A stretch of 64,000 bases of DNA from Bacteroidota bacterium (GCA_021324735.1 JAJPIO010000009.1:723341-787340), one strand, 5' to 3'; counted from the first letter of the stretch, positions 1-8,379 are shown. Made by a program: numbers and translations. Notes: generated by a model not told the origin, from the letters alone.

Positions 1-21
1 TTAAAACATAACGCTCTTGCA

Positions 22-384
22 ATGAAGGCGTACGATGAGATCGTTACGACCATGGATTCCGTGCCTGCTCTCGAAAAGATAGAGTTTTACCACCTCTCCG
101 GTTATGCGCCGTATGCTTATGCGATCGATGCAGCGTATGGTATCGCGCAGATCGCAATGGTCGATTCTGCCGAACGAAAGCCAGCCATAACGATACTTAC
201 CAAGGCGATGGACCGCCACATGGCCGATGCTTTGGGGCTCATGACGGTCGTGGCTCTTCACGAACTCGGTGCCATGAGCAGCGAGGATTATAAATTCAAG
301 GTCGATCTTATCTGTTCTCGTAAACCTGAATTACGAGACGTATGGGAGACGTTCGAAAAGAGAATAAAAAGTCCGGCGCAGTAG
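22..384 (+). CDS. Hypothetical protein, possibly 5'-truncated by window edge
   Basis: I do not recognise this 120-residue protein. It looks soluble and mostly helical, with no signal peptide, membrane segment or clear motif. A run near residues 50-75 (KPAITILTKAMDRH) and an acidic/basic C-terminus are visible. The reading frame stays open back to base 1 with no stop, and no Shine-Dalgarno lies before the ATG at 22, so the true start may lie outside the window. It converges on the RdgB gene with only 3 bases between the stops. Coding is supported by sensible amino-acid composition and the tight fit to its neighbour; function is unknown. Confidence 0.55.
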   Translation: MKAYDEIVTTMDSVPALEKIEFYHLSGYAPYAYAIDAAYGIAQIAMVDSAERKPAITILTKAMDRHMADALGLMTVVALHELGAMSSEDYKFKVDLICSRKPELRDVWETFEKRIKSPAQ

Positions 385-387
385 GCG

Positions 388-993
388 TTACACGGCGTTC
401 GAGTGCATGAACGTTGCAAATTCCCTCATTGCATTGCCACGATGACTGAGCGAATTTTTTTCTTCTGTTGACAGCTCCGCGAAAGTTTTATTGGTGCCAC
501 GGGGTATGAAGACCGGGTCATATCCAAAGCCATTGGTACCGCGTGCCTCCAATGCGATCGTACCCTTGACATCGCCTTCGAACAGAAGTTCTCGTCCGCG
601 CTCGTCGATATAGGCAATGACCGTGGTAAATTGAGCCGTACGATTTTCCTTGCCGCTCATCTCGGTTAGCAGCTTTTTAACATTGCTGGCATAGGTTGCA
701 CCGGGACCGGAAAAGCGTGCGCTATAGACGCCCGGGGCGCCATCTAATGCTTCTACTTCAAGGCCCGTGTCATCTGCGATCGTAGGGAGATTCGTCAGGC
801 GGTGAACTTCCCGGGCTTTAATGAGCGCATTCTCTTCGAGGGTTGCGCCGGTCTCTTCAATATCCCCAATGGCTGGGATGATATCGTCGAGTGTCAGAAC
901 CTCGACCTTCACTTTCATTTCTTTCTCCAGGATCGAGCGAAGCTCATCGCGCTTGTCCCGGTTGTGAGTGGCAAGAATCAATTTAAAGCTCAT
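388..993 (-). CDS. rdgB: Non-canonical purine NTP pyrophosphatase (RdgB/HAM1)
   Basis: This enzyme hydrolyses ITP, dITP and XTP to monophosphates, keeping deaminated purines out of DNA and RNA. Its 201 residues match the family length. The N-terminal nucleotide-binding motif LATHNRDKRDEL is present, followed by ADDTGLEVEALDGAPGVYSARF, which holds the catalytic acidic residues, and then GFGYDPVF and SHRGNAM near the C-terminus, all family hallmarks. Its ATG overlaps the radA stop by four bases (ATGA), indicating translational coupling with the DNA-repair gene upstream. It is the last gene of the run TPR regulator - VWA protein - radA - rdgB. Confidence 0.96.
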   Translation of the reverse strand: MSFKLILATHNRDKRDELRSILEKEMKVKVEVLTLDDIIPAIGDIEETGATLEENALIKAREVHRLTNLPTIADDTGLEVEALDGAPGVYSARFSGPGATYASNVKKLLTEMSGKENRTAQFTTVIAYIDERGRELLFEGDVKGTIALEARGTNGFGYDPVFIPRGTNKTFAELSTEEKNSLSHRGNAMREFATFMHSNAV

Positions 994-2366
994 AGTACAG
1001 TAGCGCGGACCTCATCAATATGTGCGACAGGACGGAGGGTTATGCGCTCAGCGACTTTCGGCATGCTCTTCATATTCGCTCGCGGTAACACGATATGCTG
1101 AAATCCTAATTTGATCGCTTCTGCTACTCGTACTTCTGCCTGAGGTACGGCACGAACTTCGCCTCCCAGTCCTATCTCACCGATCAAACAGGCGGTCGGA
1201 TCGATCGCAAGCTCGAGTTGATTCGATAAGATCGCCATCGCGATCGCAAGATCGGCCGCCGGTTCATCAATGAAAAGGCCACCTGCAATATTGATAAATA
1301 TGTCGGATTGAGCAAGCTTTGCGCCAAGCCGCTTCTGGAGAACGGCAACGAGCATTGCTGTTCGTCGTGAATCATAGCCCGTCACCGTGCGCTGCGGAGA
1401 ACTATAACTGGAGTGTGTAACTAACGCTTGCACTTCGATAAGTACCGGACGTGTACCTTCCAGCACAGCGGTTACAGCAGAGCCGCTCGAATTGGTGCGG
1501 CGCTCAGATAAAAACACTTCGGAAGGATTAGCGACTTCTTCCAGGCCTTGCGATGTCATGGAAAAAACGCCGATCTCATTCGTTGAACCATATCGGTTCT
1601 TTACGGCGCGAAGGATGCGATAAGCATGGGTGCGTTCGCCTTCGAACTGAAGAACGGTATCGACAATATGCTCGAGGACTTTGGGGCCAGCGATCATCCC
1701 TTCCTTGGTCACATGCCCGATGACAAAGATCGGTATTCCACTCATCTTTGCCATTTGCATAAGAAGAGCGGTGCATTCTCGGACCTGCGATACACTCCCT
1801 GGCGCCGATTCGATCATAGGCCGGTACATCGTCTGTATCGAATCGACGATGACAACATCCGGCGTCATCTGCTTCATTGCATCGAGCACCGACTCGATAT
1901 TTGTTTCCGCGAGGATATAGAGATTATCGTTCTCGATACCAAGACGAGAGGCCCGACTTTTTAATTGGCGCGGAGATTCTTCGCCCGAAACGTAAAGTGT
2001 CTTCGAGCCTAGCGAAATGCCGCGCACCATTTGCATCATTAAGGTGGACTTGCCGATTCCCGGATCGCCGCCAACCAGCACGATCGAACCTGGCATAATG
2101 CCTCCACCGAGTGTACGATCGAATTCAACAATGCCGGTCGTTATTCGCGCTTCGTCATTGGTGCCGATCTCTGAAAGGCGAATAGGGTGGATCGCTTCGC
2201 CATTCCGAGCTGCTCGTGCCCCTAATGCACGGGGATGTTCGGCGGAAGCAGTGGAAGTCTCTTCGACGAAGCTATTCCAGGAATTACATTCAGGGCATTT
2301 GCCGATCCAGCGAGGAGAAGTATAGCCACAGGATTGACAGACAAATTGGGTCTTAATTTTTGACAT
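990..2366 (-). CDS. radA: DNA repair protein RadA/Sms
   Basis: RadA is a RecA-related DnaB-type helicase that drives branch migration during recombinational repair. The 458-residue protein has a four-cysteine zinc finger at the N-terminus (CQSCGY then CPECNSW), a Walker A motif GGDPGIGKST near residue 100, the RadA-specific KNRYG motif (usual form KNRFG) near residue 256, and a C-terminal Lon-protease-like domain containing FINIAGGL and GEIGLGGEVR. The ATG at 2366 lies 3 bases from the stop of the large VWA gene upstream, and the gene overlaps rdgB by four bases, so it appears embedded in a four-gene transcription unit with a surface protein, an unusual arrangement. Confidence 0.97.
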   Translation of the reverse strand: MSKIKTQFVCQSCGYTSPRWIGKCPECNSWNSFVEETSTASAEHPRALGARAARNGEAIHPIRLSEIGTNDEARITTGIVEFDRTLGGGIMPGSIVLVGGDPGIGKSTLMMQMVRGISLGSKTLYVSGEESPRQLKSRASRLGIENDNLYILAETNIESVLDAMKQMTPDVVIVDSIQTMYRPMIESAPGSVSQVRECTALLMQMAKMSGIPIFVIGHVTKEGMIAGPKVLEHIVDTVLQFEGERTHAYRILRAVKNRYGSTNEIGVFSMTSQGLEEVANPSEVFLSERRTNSSGSAVTAVLEGTRPVLIEVQALVTHSSYSSPQRTVTGYDSRRTAMLVAVLQKRLGAKLAQSDIFINIAGGLFIDEPAADLAIAMAILSNQLELAIDPTACLIGEIGLGGEVRAVPQAEVRVAEAIKLGFQHIVLPRANMKSMPKVAERITLRPVAHIDEVRATVL

Positions 2367-2369
2367 TAA

Positions 2370-5300
2370 TCAATGTACGAGCTCGATCTTCTCGCGAGCC
2401 ACATTCAAATCACTGGAGGTGATGACAAGTTCAAACATTCCAGAAGAAGAGGGAAGATGGGTTAAATGGACAATATGATCTCCGGCTTCGAGTTCGATGT
2501 TGTCAAGCTTTTGTACTTCGCCCAAAACCGAAATGAGCTGAACGGTGGCGCTGGCTCCTGTAGCGCTATGAACGGCCACATCGATCGCCGTCGAGGCTGG
2601 ATTCGGTGTTGCGCTCAGTATCTTAAGTGGAATAGCGCTCCCCGAAAGCACGTCTCGTAAATGCGGACTTCCGCAAATATCCCCAGCCTGGACCAGCCCA
2701 TCATGAAGCGCGGTAACGTTGGACGAGAACGTATTGGACGCTGAAAGATGAAGTATAGAGGTGTCGTGCAACGTGACGAACGAGCGGAAAGGAATAGACA
2801 AGTAGCTCTTCCCAAAACTCAGCGTAGTCACTTCCGAAGTAGAGCGCCGAACGAGCATTGCTTGACGGTTTCCTTCCGAGCCGCCGACCCAGGATGCATT
2901 ATAAAGACAGGTACCCGTGTCAGGAGAGCCGTTCGCGCATGAGGTAAGATCGCCCAGTTCGATTAGATCGGGATTATAAGCGATCGTAAAGCCGATCGTA
3001 TCGAGGTTGCTTGGTTTAGGGGTGACATCTAAAGAGAGGTGAAGCGTGCCACTTTCGCCTGCCGATAGGTTTACGGTATCCAAACTCATTTGCACCGTAC
3101 CAATAGACCGCCCTTTCAATGTTATACTCCCGAGCTCATTGCTGTGTTGAATGAGGGATGTTGCTTTGTAGGTGCCGATCAGGTTGGGATGGAATTCGAA
3201 CGCGACGAGCTGCGTACCAAAGGGTGAAAACAATATCGGCGTTGGAGTGATCACTCGAAAGACGGAGTCATCACCTTGTGGTGACTGAACGTTCAGGACG
3301 ACCGGAATATCGTTTTGATTTGTGAGTAATATAGAACGCGTGACAGAAGCAGGGGCCGTAACGACACCAAAGTCGATCATACTATCACCAAGTGGCGTCA
3401 AAGGAATGCCTGTAAACGGCACAGTGAGTGTTGTCTGATGACCAGCACTATCCGTTGCCTGAACGACCACCGTTGCGTTTTGTGTGCGGTCACTTATAAG
3501 AACGGTAAGGGTGGCATGATGCCCGTCGGGGAATACTGCCGCTCCCGCAGTTGCATTGACCGATGAACCTAACAGCAGAAGATAAGCAATACCACGGTCC
3601 CATGCCTGTGTATCGGTCGAGGTAAAGACGAACGATGCTTTACTATTAGGAGAATAGGTTACGATCGGTGCGTGAGTGTCCGGTAAGGGCAGGTAGTTCA
3701 ACGAATCCCGAAGGTAATTGCCGACACTGTCGACCGCTTCAACGAGTGCGCGAGCGGGATAGAGAGTATCCGTAACAGTAACTCCCACGTTTGCAGACTG
3801 AGCCGAAATGAATTGGACGGTCGGCGACGTACAGTTAAAGACGGGAGTCACCTTGACATCGCGTAAGCCGCGGTCATGTGGGCGAAGTTCGGTTACTACG
3901 CCGGTGATCGGACCCCGCGGCTCTGCCAAGGGATCTTGCACGAAAAGAGGTGGAAGCGTATCGGCATCGAACGCATCCCATTGAATGCAAAGCGTATCGC
4001 GATTCTTTACGGAGTCAATTGCCACAAGGCAGGCGTGACCCGGAATTTGATAATCGATCAAATGAAGATAGGCCCGAACTGCGTCCGGTGGGCGGCGGGC
4101 ATTAAAAATGACGCTATCTAATTGGAAGTTAACTGATCCAGTGGCGAGATAAACGCTATCGACTCCCCGGTCCCAGGGCAGTTGTTCGAGCACATCGATC
4201 GTATAGAGTGCGCCCGTTCGTATCGGCGCGCCTAATTGCGGAGCATGCGTATCTGGCTGTGGCGTATAGTGAACATGGAGTCTGCTCCGATTTCCAAACG
4301 AGTCGATCGCTACCAGGTAGGCATCCGCTGGATATAGTGAATCGACGGGTGATAGCAGGTCGATAGCGGAATCGGGTGATAACGATTGGGTGATCTTAAA
4401 ATTGGATGAGGCTGAATCGAGGAGTGCTTGCACTCCCGACTCGCAGGGGAATGGTTCTACCGCTCGAACTCGCGTTGTGGTATACCCAGAAAGAGTGGAA
4501 GACAACCGAGGTGGAAGGGTATCGATCTTTATTCCTCCCACCGTATAGGATGTTTGAGCGGTTTGTGATGATCCCTGATAACGAACGGTGATCTGTACGG
4601 TATGAAGCTTCCAGGCGGGACAGGGATCTAAGCTGCGGTACTCGAGAATACAATGCTCGGAAAAGATCAACTGCGAGATCTTTTGCAGCATTGTTGGATA
4701 AAGGGTGCTATCGTATGCTAAAAAATATCCGCCGCCGGTTGCCTCCGCTAACTGAAGATTTGCATAGTTCGTATCGACGGTATCGTGCGATACATCCATG
4801 ATGAAAAGCGCGATATTATTCGCCCTTAGAAACAATAGGATGCTGTCGGCATTCGTCACCACCGCATCGGTAACGAGCACGATCGCCTTTCGTGGTAACG
4901 TCGTTTGAGCGAGCACTTGAGCGCCCGTTACTATGCCTGCATCAACATCGGTACCCGCACCGGTAAATTTGAAAGCGTTCAGGTACTTAGTCAATGAGTC
5001 GACATTGGATGTAACGGAAGAATTATAAAAGTACGCTGGCGGGCCGGGATAGGAATAGGTCGCGCTATCGGCAAACGGGACGAGCGTTACGAGTGAAGGG
5101 CCCGGCATGCTCGATACAAAGGTGGGAAAGCCGCCGAGAAATTTCTGGTAGTTAAGGTTGGTCATTGGTCCCGAGCCGACGCTTACTCTCATAGATTCAC
5201 TGGTATCGATAACGAGAGCGATCGCGGCACTCGAAGATCCTCCGCACCCACTAAGGCTTATTACATTAACGGGTATCCCGTTCTCACGGATCTGAAAATC

Positions 5301-5477
5301 GGTTGCATTGATAAGCGAAGCTGGCTTGCCATTGAACGTAGTGCTGACGCCTATATCGACGATGGGAAAACGGGAAGCATCCGGATTCGAGAGGGTGAGC
5401 GCAACTTGCGCTTGCGACTGAAGCGTCCCCAAACAGAAGATGAAGGCCAGGAAGAATGGCCGGAGGGACCTATGCAT
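2370..5477 (-). CDS. Secreted VWA-domain protein with type IX sorting domain
   Basis: A 1035-residue exported surface protein. A signal peptide covers residues 1-24 (cleavage near SQA). A von Willebrand factor A domain spans about 80-275 with the metal-binding DTSES at 91-95. About 320-700 hold four diverged Ig-like repeats of roughly 95 residues, each carrying an AxDSxGN-type strand (AIDSFGN, AIDSVKN, AVDSVGN, ATDSAGH) and usually a DxxxP boundary. A choice-of-anchor-D (ASH-like) domain follows at about 700-800 (FGVVTAPASVTRSI), then a cohesin-like domain near 805-935. The last 80 residues (SATPNPAST then GMFELVITS) form a type A C-terminal sorting domain of the type IX system. It follows the TPR/LuxR regulator by 64 bases on the same strand and directly precedes radA. 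A role in adhesion or particle binding is inference. Confidence 0.85.
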   Translation of the reverse strand: MHRSLRPFFLAFIFCLGTLQSQAQVALTLSNPDASRFPIVDIGVSTTFNGKPASLINATDFQIRENGIPVNVISLSGCGGSSSAAIALVIDTSESMRVSVGSGPMTNLNYQKFLGGFPTFVSSMPGPSLVTLVPFADSATYSYPGPPAYFYNSSVTSNVDSLTKYLNAFKFTGAGTDVDAGIVTGAQVLAQTTLPRKAIVLVTDAVVTNADSILLFLRANNIALFIMDVSHDTVDTNYANLQLAEATGGGYFLAYDSTLYPTMLQKISQLIFSEHCILEYRSLDPCPAWKLHTVQITVRYQGSSQTAQTSYTVGGIKIDTLPPRLSSTLSGYTTTRVRAVEPFPCESGVQALLDSASSNFKITQSLSPDSAIDLLSPVDSLYPADAYLVAIDSFGNRSRLHVHYTPQPDTHAPQLGAPIRTGALYTIDVLEQLPWDRGVDSVYLATGSVNFQLDSVIFNARRPPDAVRAYLHLIDYQIPGHACLVAIDSVKNRDTLCIQWDAFDADTLPPLFVQDPLAEPRGPITGVVTELRPHDRGLRDVKVTPVFNCTSPTVQFISAQSANVGVTVTDTLYPARALVEAVDSVGNYLRDSLNYLPLPDTHAPIVTYSPNSKASFVFTSTDTQAWDRGIAYLLLLGSSVNATAGAAVFPDGHHATLTVLISDRTQNATVVVQATDSAGHQTTLTVPFTGIPLTPLGDSMIDFGVVTAPASVTRSILLTNQNDIPVVLNVQSPQGDDSVFRVITPTPILFSPFGTQLVAFEFHPNLIGTYKATSLIQHSNELGSITLKGRSIGTVQMSLDTVNLSAGESGTLHLSLDVTPKPSNLDTIGFTIAYNPDLIELGDLTSCANGSPDTGTCLYNASWVGGSEGNRQAMLVRRSTSEVTTLSFGKSYLSIPFRSFVTLHDTSILHLSASNTFSSNVTALHDGLVQAGDICGSPHLRDVLSGSAIPLKILSATPNPASTAIDVAVHSATGASATVQLISVLGEVQKLDNIELEAGDHIVHLTHLPSSSGMFELVITSSDLNVAREKIELVH

Positions 5478-5541
5478 GAATGATCGGCTTGCTGCCGTCT
5501 CGCTGCAACGGCTGAGCCGGAAGGATGGCTCCCGCTCATTT

Positions 5542-7134
5542 TTAAGCGATCTGCGCTAAAAATTCATGGATATTGTCGTTGGTTTCCAGCTTCAATTTTT
5601 TACGAATGCGATAGCGGTGGTTCTGGATATTCCGCTCCGAGAGGAAAAAGAGCTTTGCAATATCAGGTGAACTGAGGTTTATCCGAAGCAGCGCACAGAT
5701 CTTTTTTTCCATCGTCGTGAGGTCCGGAAAACGCTTACCAAGTGCAGTGACGAATTCCGGATGGACGGCCTTGAACTCCTGATCGAAGTCCTGCCAGTTA
5801 AGCTGGCTTTCGGGCAGTGACTTCAATCGCTCTTTGATCTGGCGCACCTGCGGATCGCTTGGCGATGAGCGCTTCACTAAGGCTTCGAGATCGTTCTTAA
5901 ATTGTGTGAGCGCTTCAGTCTGCTTGATAAGATGGCGAGTCTTCTCCATGAGCTCGTTCTCTTTTCGCTCGAGTTCGATACGCAGCCGTTCCGATTCTTT
6001 TTTGCGCGATTCAGCTTTACTCTTCTCGAGTTCAAGTTCGCTTTGAAGCGCATGATATTCTAAAATATTTTGCAACAATGCGTTATCGCTTCGAGAAACT
6101 AACTCATTGTACTGTTCAAGATACTTGTGGGCCTCTTTGAACTTGCCTAGCACCTTATAGCATTGGTGTACTAAGCGAAGAGCTTCTTTGATACCATAAT
6201 CGTCATTCGCTGTTTGAGCATTTTCCAAAGCTTTTAGCCCGGAAGCCAGGGCGTCTTTATTCCGTTTGCGGTCAAGAAGAAATCCAGCGTATTGGAGATA
6301 AATGTTCGATCGAACCCGCTCATTATTAGGGTAAATGGCAGTTTCGAGTGCTGTCTTAAATTCGGTTTCCGCGTTTTTCCACTTACCACGACCAGCATAC
6401 AAGTTTGCAAGCAAATGGCTAACAAGAGTGGAAAATGAAAGGTCATCCTTGGGAAGTTGCGGGCGAATTTCATCAATAATACGTTCAACTTCATCGTAGT
6501 GCTGTAACTCAAGTTCTACGGTGGCGAGCTTAAGGTTTGAATTGAGGATATCCCGTTGAGAATTTAATCGCTTTGCTGTTTCGAGGCTTTGTAATGCATA
6601 GTTTTTGGCCCGGGCAAAGATGCCTGATTGTAAATAAACTCCCGATAGAAGCGAATACAATCGAGACTCTAGAAGAACAAAGCCATATTTCTGAGCAATT
6701 TCGAGCGAGCGCGTGAGATAATCAATCGCTTGTTTAAGAGCACCGAATCGTAAAGCGATATTACCAAGTGCATCTAATGCCTGTGCGGCAGCACGCCTGT
6801 TCTCAGACTTTGTTGCTAACTCGAGAGCTTCTTCGGCAAATGAGCTCGCCCTTCGAAGATCATTTTGGTAAAACGCTTTGACAGCCTTACAATGAAAGGC
6901 CGTTGCAAGAATTTCATTGTTTTTCAGCCGTACACCACAGTCATATAGTTCATCCCATAACTCAAAGCCTTTTTCACTATTGGACCTCATGTAGATGAGG
7001 CCTATTAAGAACGCAGTACGGGCACGTTCCAGGCTATGCTGCGAACTTTGGTCGTAGATATTTTGAAGATCGGAAAGAGCATCCGACGGAAGAATCGAAG
7101 AAGCGTATATTCGTTCGTATTCGCTGAGAGTCAT
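5542..7134 (-). CDS. TPR-repeat regulator with C-terminal LuxR-type HTH
   Basis: A 530-residue intracellular regulator. Residues 1-355 are a continuous run of tetratricopeptide-type helical repeats (for example AAAQALDALGNIALRFGALK). About 360-430 form a highly charged coiled coil (ELELEKSKAESRKKESERL), and 475-526 form a LuxR/GerE-like helix-turn-helix with the signature SERNIQNHRYRIRKKLK. No membrane segment is seen, unlike many Bacteroidota proteins of this architecture. By family, the TPR part senses a partner or ligand and the HTH binds DNA. It is first in the run leading to the VWA protein, which it may control. The same NHRYR signature recurs in the tiny HTH protein at 8081-8308. Confidence 0.85.
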   Translation of the reverse strand: MTLSEYERIYASSILPSDALSDLQNIYDQSSQHSLERARTAFLIGLIYMRSNSEKGFELWDELYDCGVRLKNNEILATAFHCKAVKAFYQNDLRRASSFAEEALELATKSENRRAAAQALDALGNIALRFGALKQAIDYLTRSLEIAQKYGFVLLESRLYSLLSGVYLQSGIFARAKNYALQSLETAKRLNSQRDILNSNLKLATVELELQHYDEVERIIDEIRPQLPKDDLSFSTLVSHLLANLYAGRGKWKNAETEFKTALETAIYPNNERVRSNIYLQYAGFLLDRKRNKDALASGLKALENAQTANDDYGIKEALRLVHQCYKVLGKFKEAHKYLEQYNELVSRSDNALLQNILEYHALQSELELEKSKAESRKKESERLRIELERKENELMEKTRHLIKQTEALTQFKNDLEALVKRSSPSDPQVRQIKERLKSLPESQLNWQDFDQEFKAVHPEFVTALGKRFPDLTTMEKKICALLRINLSSPDIAKLFFLSERNIQNHRYRIRKKLKLETNDNIHEFLAQIA

Positions 7135-7188
7135 GTGGAGGATATTTTATATTTCCTTTAATAGTATGTAAGACTCAACAGAATTTAC

Positions 7189-7196
7189 TATCTTTG
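7189..7196 (+). promoter_or_regulatory. Bacteroidota-type -7 element for the His-tail gene
   Basis: TATCTTTG matches the TAnnTTTG element of the primary Bacteroidota sigma factor. At the expected 20-base spacing the upstream triplet is ATG rather than TTG. It lies 75 bases before the ATG at 7271, leaving a leader of about 65-70 bases. Confidence 0.5.
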
Positions 7197-7270
7197 TATG
7201 GTAAAACCATGGCCGGATAACAGAGTGTCATCCCGGTCTCAGTTCCAAACTTCGCCGTTCTAATTGTTCT

Positions 7271-7666
7271 ATGACTGATATTGTAATCAATCAAGGTAAA
7301 TTTGTTTATCTTTCCTACTATTCTAGCAGCCCGTATCCATTCGATCAAGCGATCATCACGTATAATAACGGGTTGACGATGGGCCTGACGTGGGACATCA
7401 GTTCACTGAGTCCGAATAGGGTCTATTCGCAACTGAATTTGACCGAAATTACGTCAGTACAACTTTTATCGAGTGGTTCGCTAGTTGCTCAGTATTCTCC
7501 TGTAGTTGGTGGCGCAACCTGGACCAGTGCTAATCTCAATGGTTCTGGTGGTCAGCCCATGCCCAACTACGTCATTGCGTGGGATCCTGCGGTAAGAGCG
7601 ATCGTACTTACGGATCAGGATATAGTGCCAGGTTCAGGAAAGGGTGGTCATCATCACCACCATTAA
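7271..7666 (+). CDS. Small hypothetical protein with natural C-terminal polyhistidine tail
   Basis: I do not recognise this 131-residue protein. It is rich in Ser, Asn, Tyr and Thr, looks beta-rich, and has no signal peptide or membrane segment. The end is striking: a Gly/Ser/Lys linker (PGSGKGG) followed by five consecutive histidines and a stop, like an engineered His tag but here chromosomal. It has a matching promoter element at 7189, no evident Shine-Dalgarno, and a strong terminator at 7761-7800, so it is probably transcribed alone. It is divergent from the TPR/LuxR regulator gene. A metal-binding or metal-sensing tail is inference. Confidence 0.7.
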   Translation: MTDIVINQGKFVYLSYYSSSPYPFDQAIITYNNGLTMGLTWDISSLSPNRVYSQLNLTEITSVQLLSSGSLVAQYSPVVGGATWTSANLNGSGGQPMPNYVIAWDPAVRAIVLTDQDIVPGSGKGGHHHHH

Positions 7667-7760
7667 ATTTCGATTATGCAGTTGACGGGAGTTGTTATAC
7701 AGCAACTGTTAGCGAGGGATGCCTCGCGATCGAAGTATAAAAGAATCTTATAAAATTCAT

Positions 7761-7800
7761 CGGGGGGCTGCCTGATTACGTGCAGCCCCCCGACTTTTTT
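7761..7800 (+). terminator. Strong intrinsic terminator
   Basis: An 11-base-pair perfect stem, very G/C-rich (7761-7771 with 7782-7792), closes a 10-base loop and is followed by six T residues at 7795-7800. It ends the transcript of the His-tail gene. The preceding 95 bases hold two minor inverted repeats and no gene. Confidence 0.9.
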
Positions 7801-7854
7801 CCTTTAATAGAGAAGCAGGGAGGAAAGGTTGCTATTGGGCGAGAGAATCCCTGC

Positions 7855-8049
7855 TTAAGACAAAGAGAGAGAGAACAGAAAATTATAATCGTCCCATAAC
7901 GGATCGGCAGGCTTGTCCTCCTGTGTGGCGCCTTCGTCCACTGTGTTTTTTGCGGCTTCATCCATACTATGCTCTTTACGCTGCCCTGCACCAGGATTTG
8001 TTGCAGATAGCAGCACAGCTGGAATAGCCCAAACGATCTTTGTTTTCAT
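7855..8049 (-). CDS. Possible small exported peptide
   Basis: A 64-residue frame starting with a short signal-peptide-like segment (MKTKIVWAIPAVLLSA, possible cleavage near GAGQ) followed by an acidic, hydrophilic stretch (EGATQEDKPADPLWDD) and a hydrophobic end. It begins 31 bases after the stop of the small HTH gene on the same strand, so the two could be co-transcribed. There is no clear Shine-Dalgarno. I do not recognise the peptide; being short, it may be a chance frame. If real, an exported signal or regulatory peptide controlled by the HTH protein is one possibility. Confidence 0.4.
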   Translation of the reverse strand: MKTKIVWAIPAVLLSATNPGAGQRKEHSMDEAAKNTVDEGATQEDKPADPLWDDYNFLFSLSLS

Positions 8050-8080
8050 CGCTTTGATAAGTTTATTATGAGCCGGCGAT

Positions 8081-8308
8081 TCACAAGCCGCTCCCGCGCG
8101 CCTTCATCTTCTTCCCCATGCGATATCGATGGTTGTCGATATTACGCACGGAGCATCCGAGCAGGCCAGCTATCTCGCGGCTTGTGAATCGGCGTTCAAC
8201 GAAAGCAGCGATGCGCAACTCGGTCTCGGTCAGCTCGGGATAAGCCTTCATCATCCCCACGACGAGGTCGGCGTCTTCCTTTGAAATGAGTCGGTCGTGT
8301 ATGTGCAT
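8081..8308 (-). CDS. Minimal LuxR-type HTH DNA-binding protein
   Basis: A 75-residue protein consisting of little more than a LuxR/GerE-like helix-turn-helix: LTETELRIAAFVERRFTS, then REIAGLLGCSVRNIDNHRYR. The recognition-helix signature RNIxNHRYRxxKKxK is nearly that of the TPR regulator at 5542-7134, so the two may share an ancestor and related binding sites. No sensory domain is present, and it ends soon after the HTH, losing the last helix seen in the larger relative; it may be a genuine single-domain regulator or a remnant. A TAATTTTG promoter element lies at 8330-8337, with tandem TACTCTAT repeats just upstream that could be operator sites. Confidence 0.75.
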   Translation of the reverse strand: MHIHDRLISKEDADLVVGMMKAYPELTETELRIAAFVERRFTSREIAGLLGCSVRNIDNHRYRMGKKMKARGSGL

Positions 8309-8329
8309 CGTTGTTTGTAACTAACGATA

Positions 8330-8337
8330 CAAAATTA
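8330..8337 (-). promoter_or_regulatory. Bacteroidota-type -7 element for the small HTH gene
   Basis: On the minus strand this reads TAATTTTG, matching TAnnTTTG, 22 bases before the ATG at 8308. No TTG is found at 20 bases upstream, as expected for a promoter needing an activator, though this is inference. Confidence 0.45.
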
Positions 8338-8360
8338 CCCGAGAAGGGCGAAAATCCGAC

Positions 8361-8379
8361 TACTCTATACCTACTCTAT
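8361..8379. repeat. Tandem 8-base repeats upstream of the small HTH promoter
   Basis: TACTCTAT occurs at 8361-8368 and again at 8372-8379, offset by 11 bases, about one helical turn. The pair sits about 24-49 bases upstream of the -7 element of the small HTH gene, a position typical of activator sites. Confidence 0.4.
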
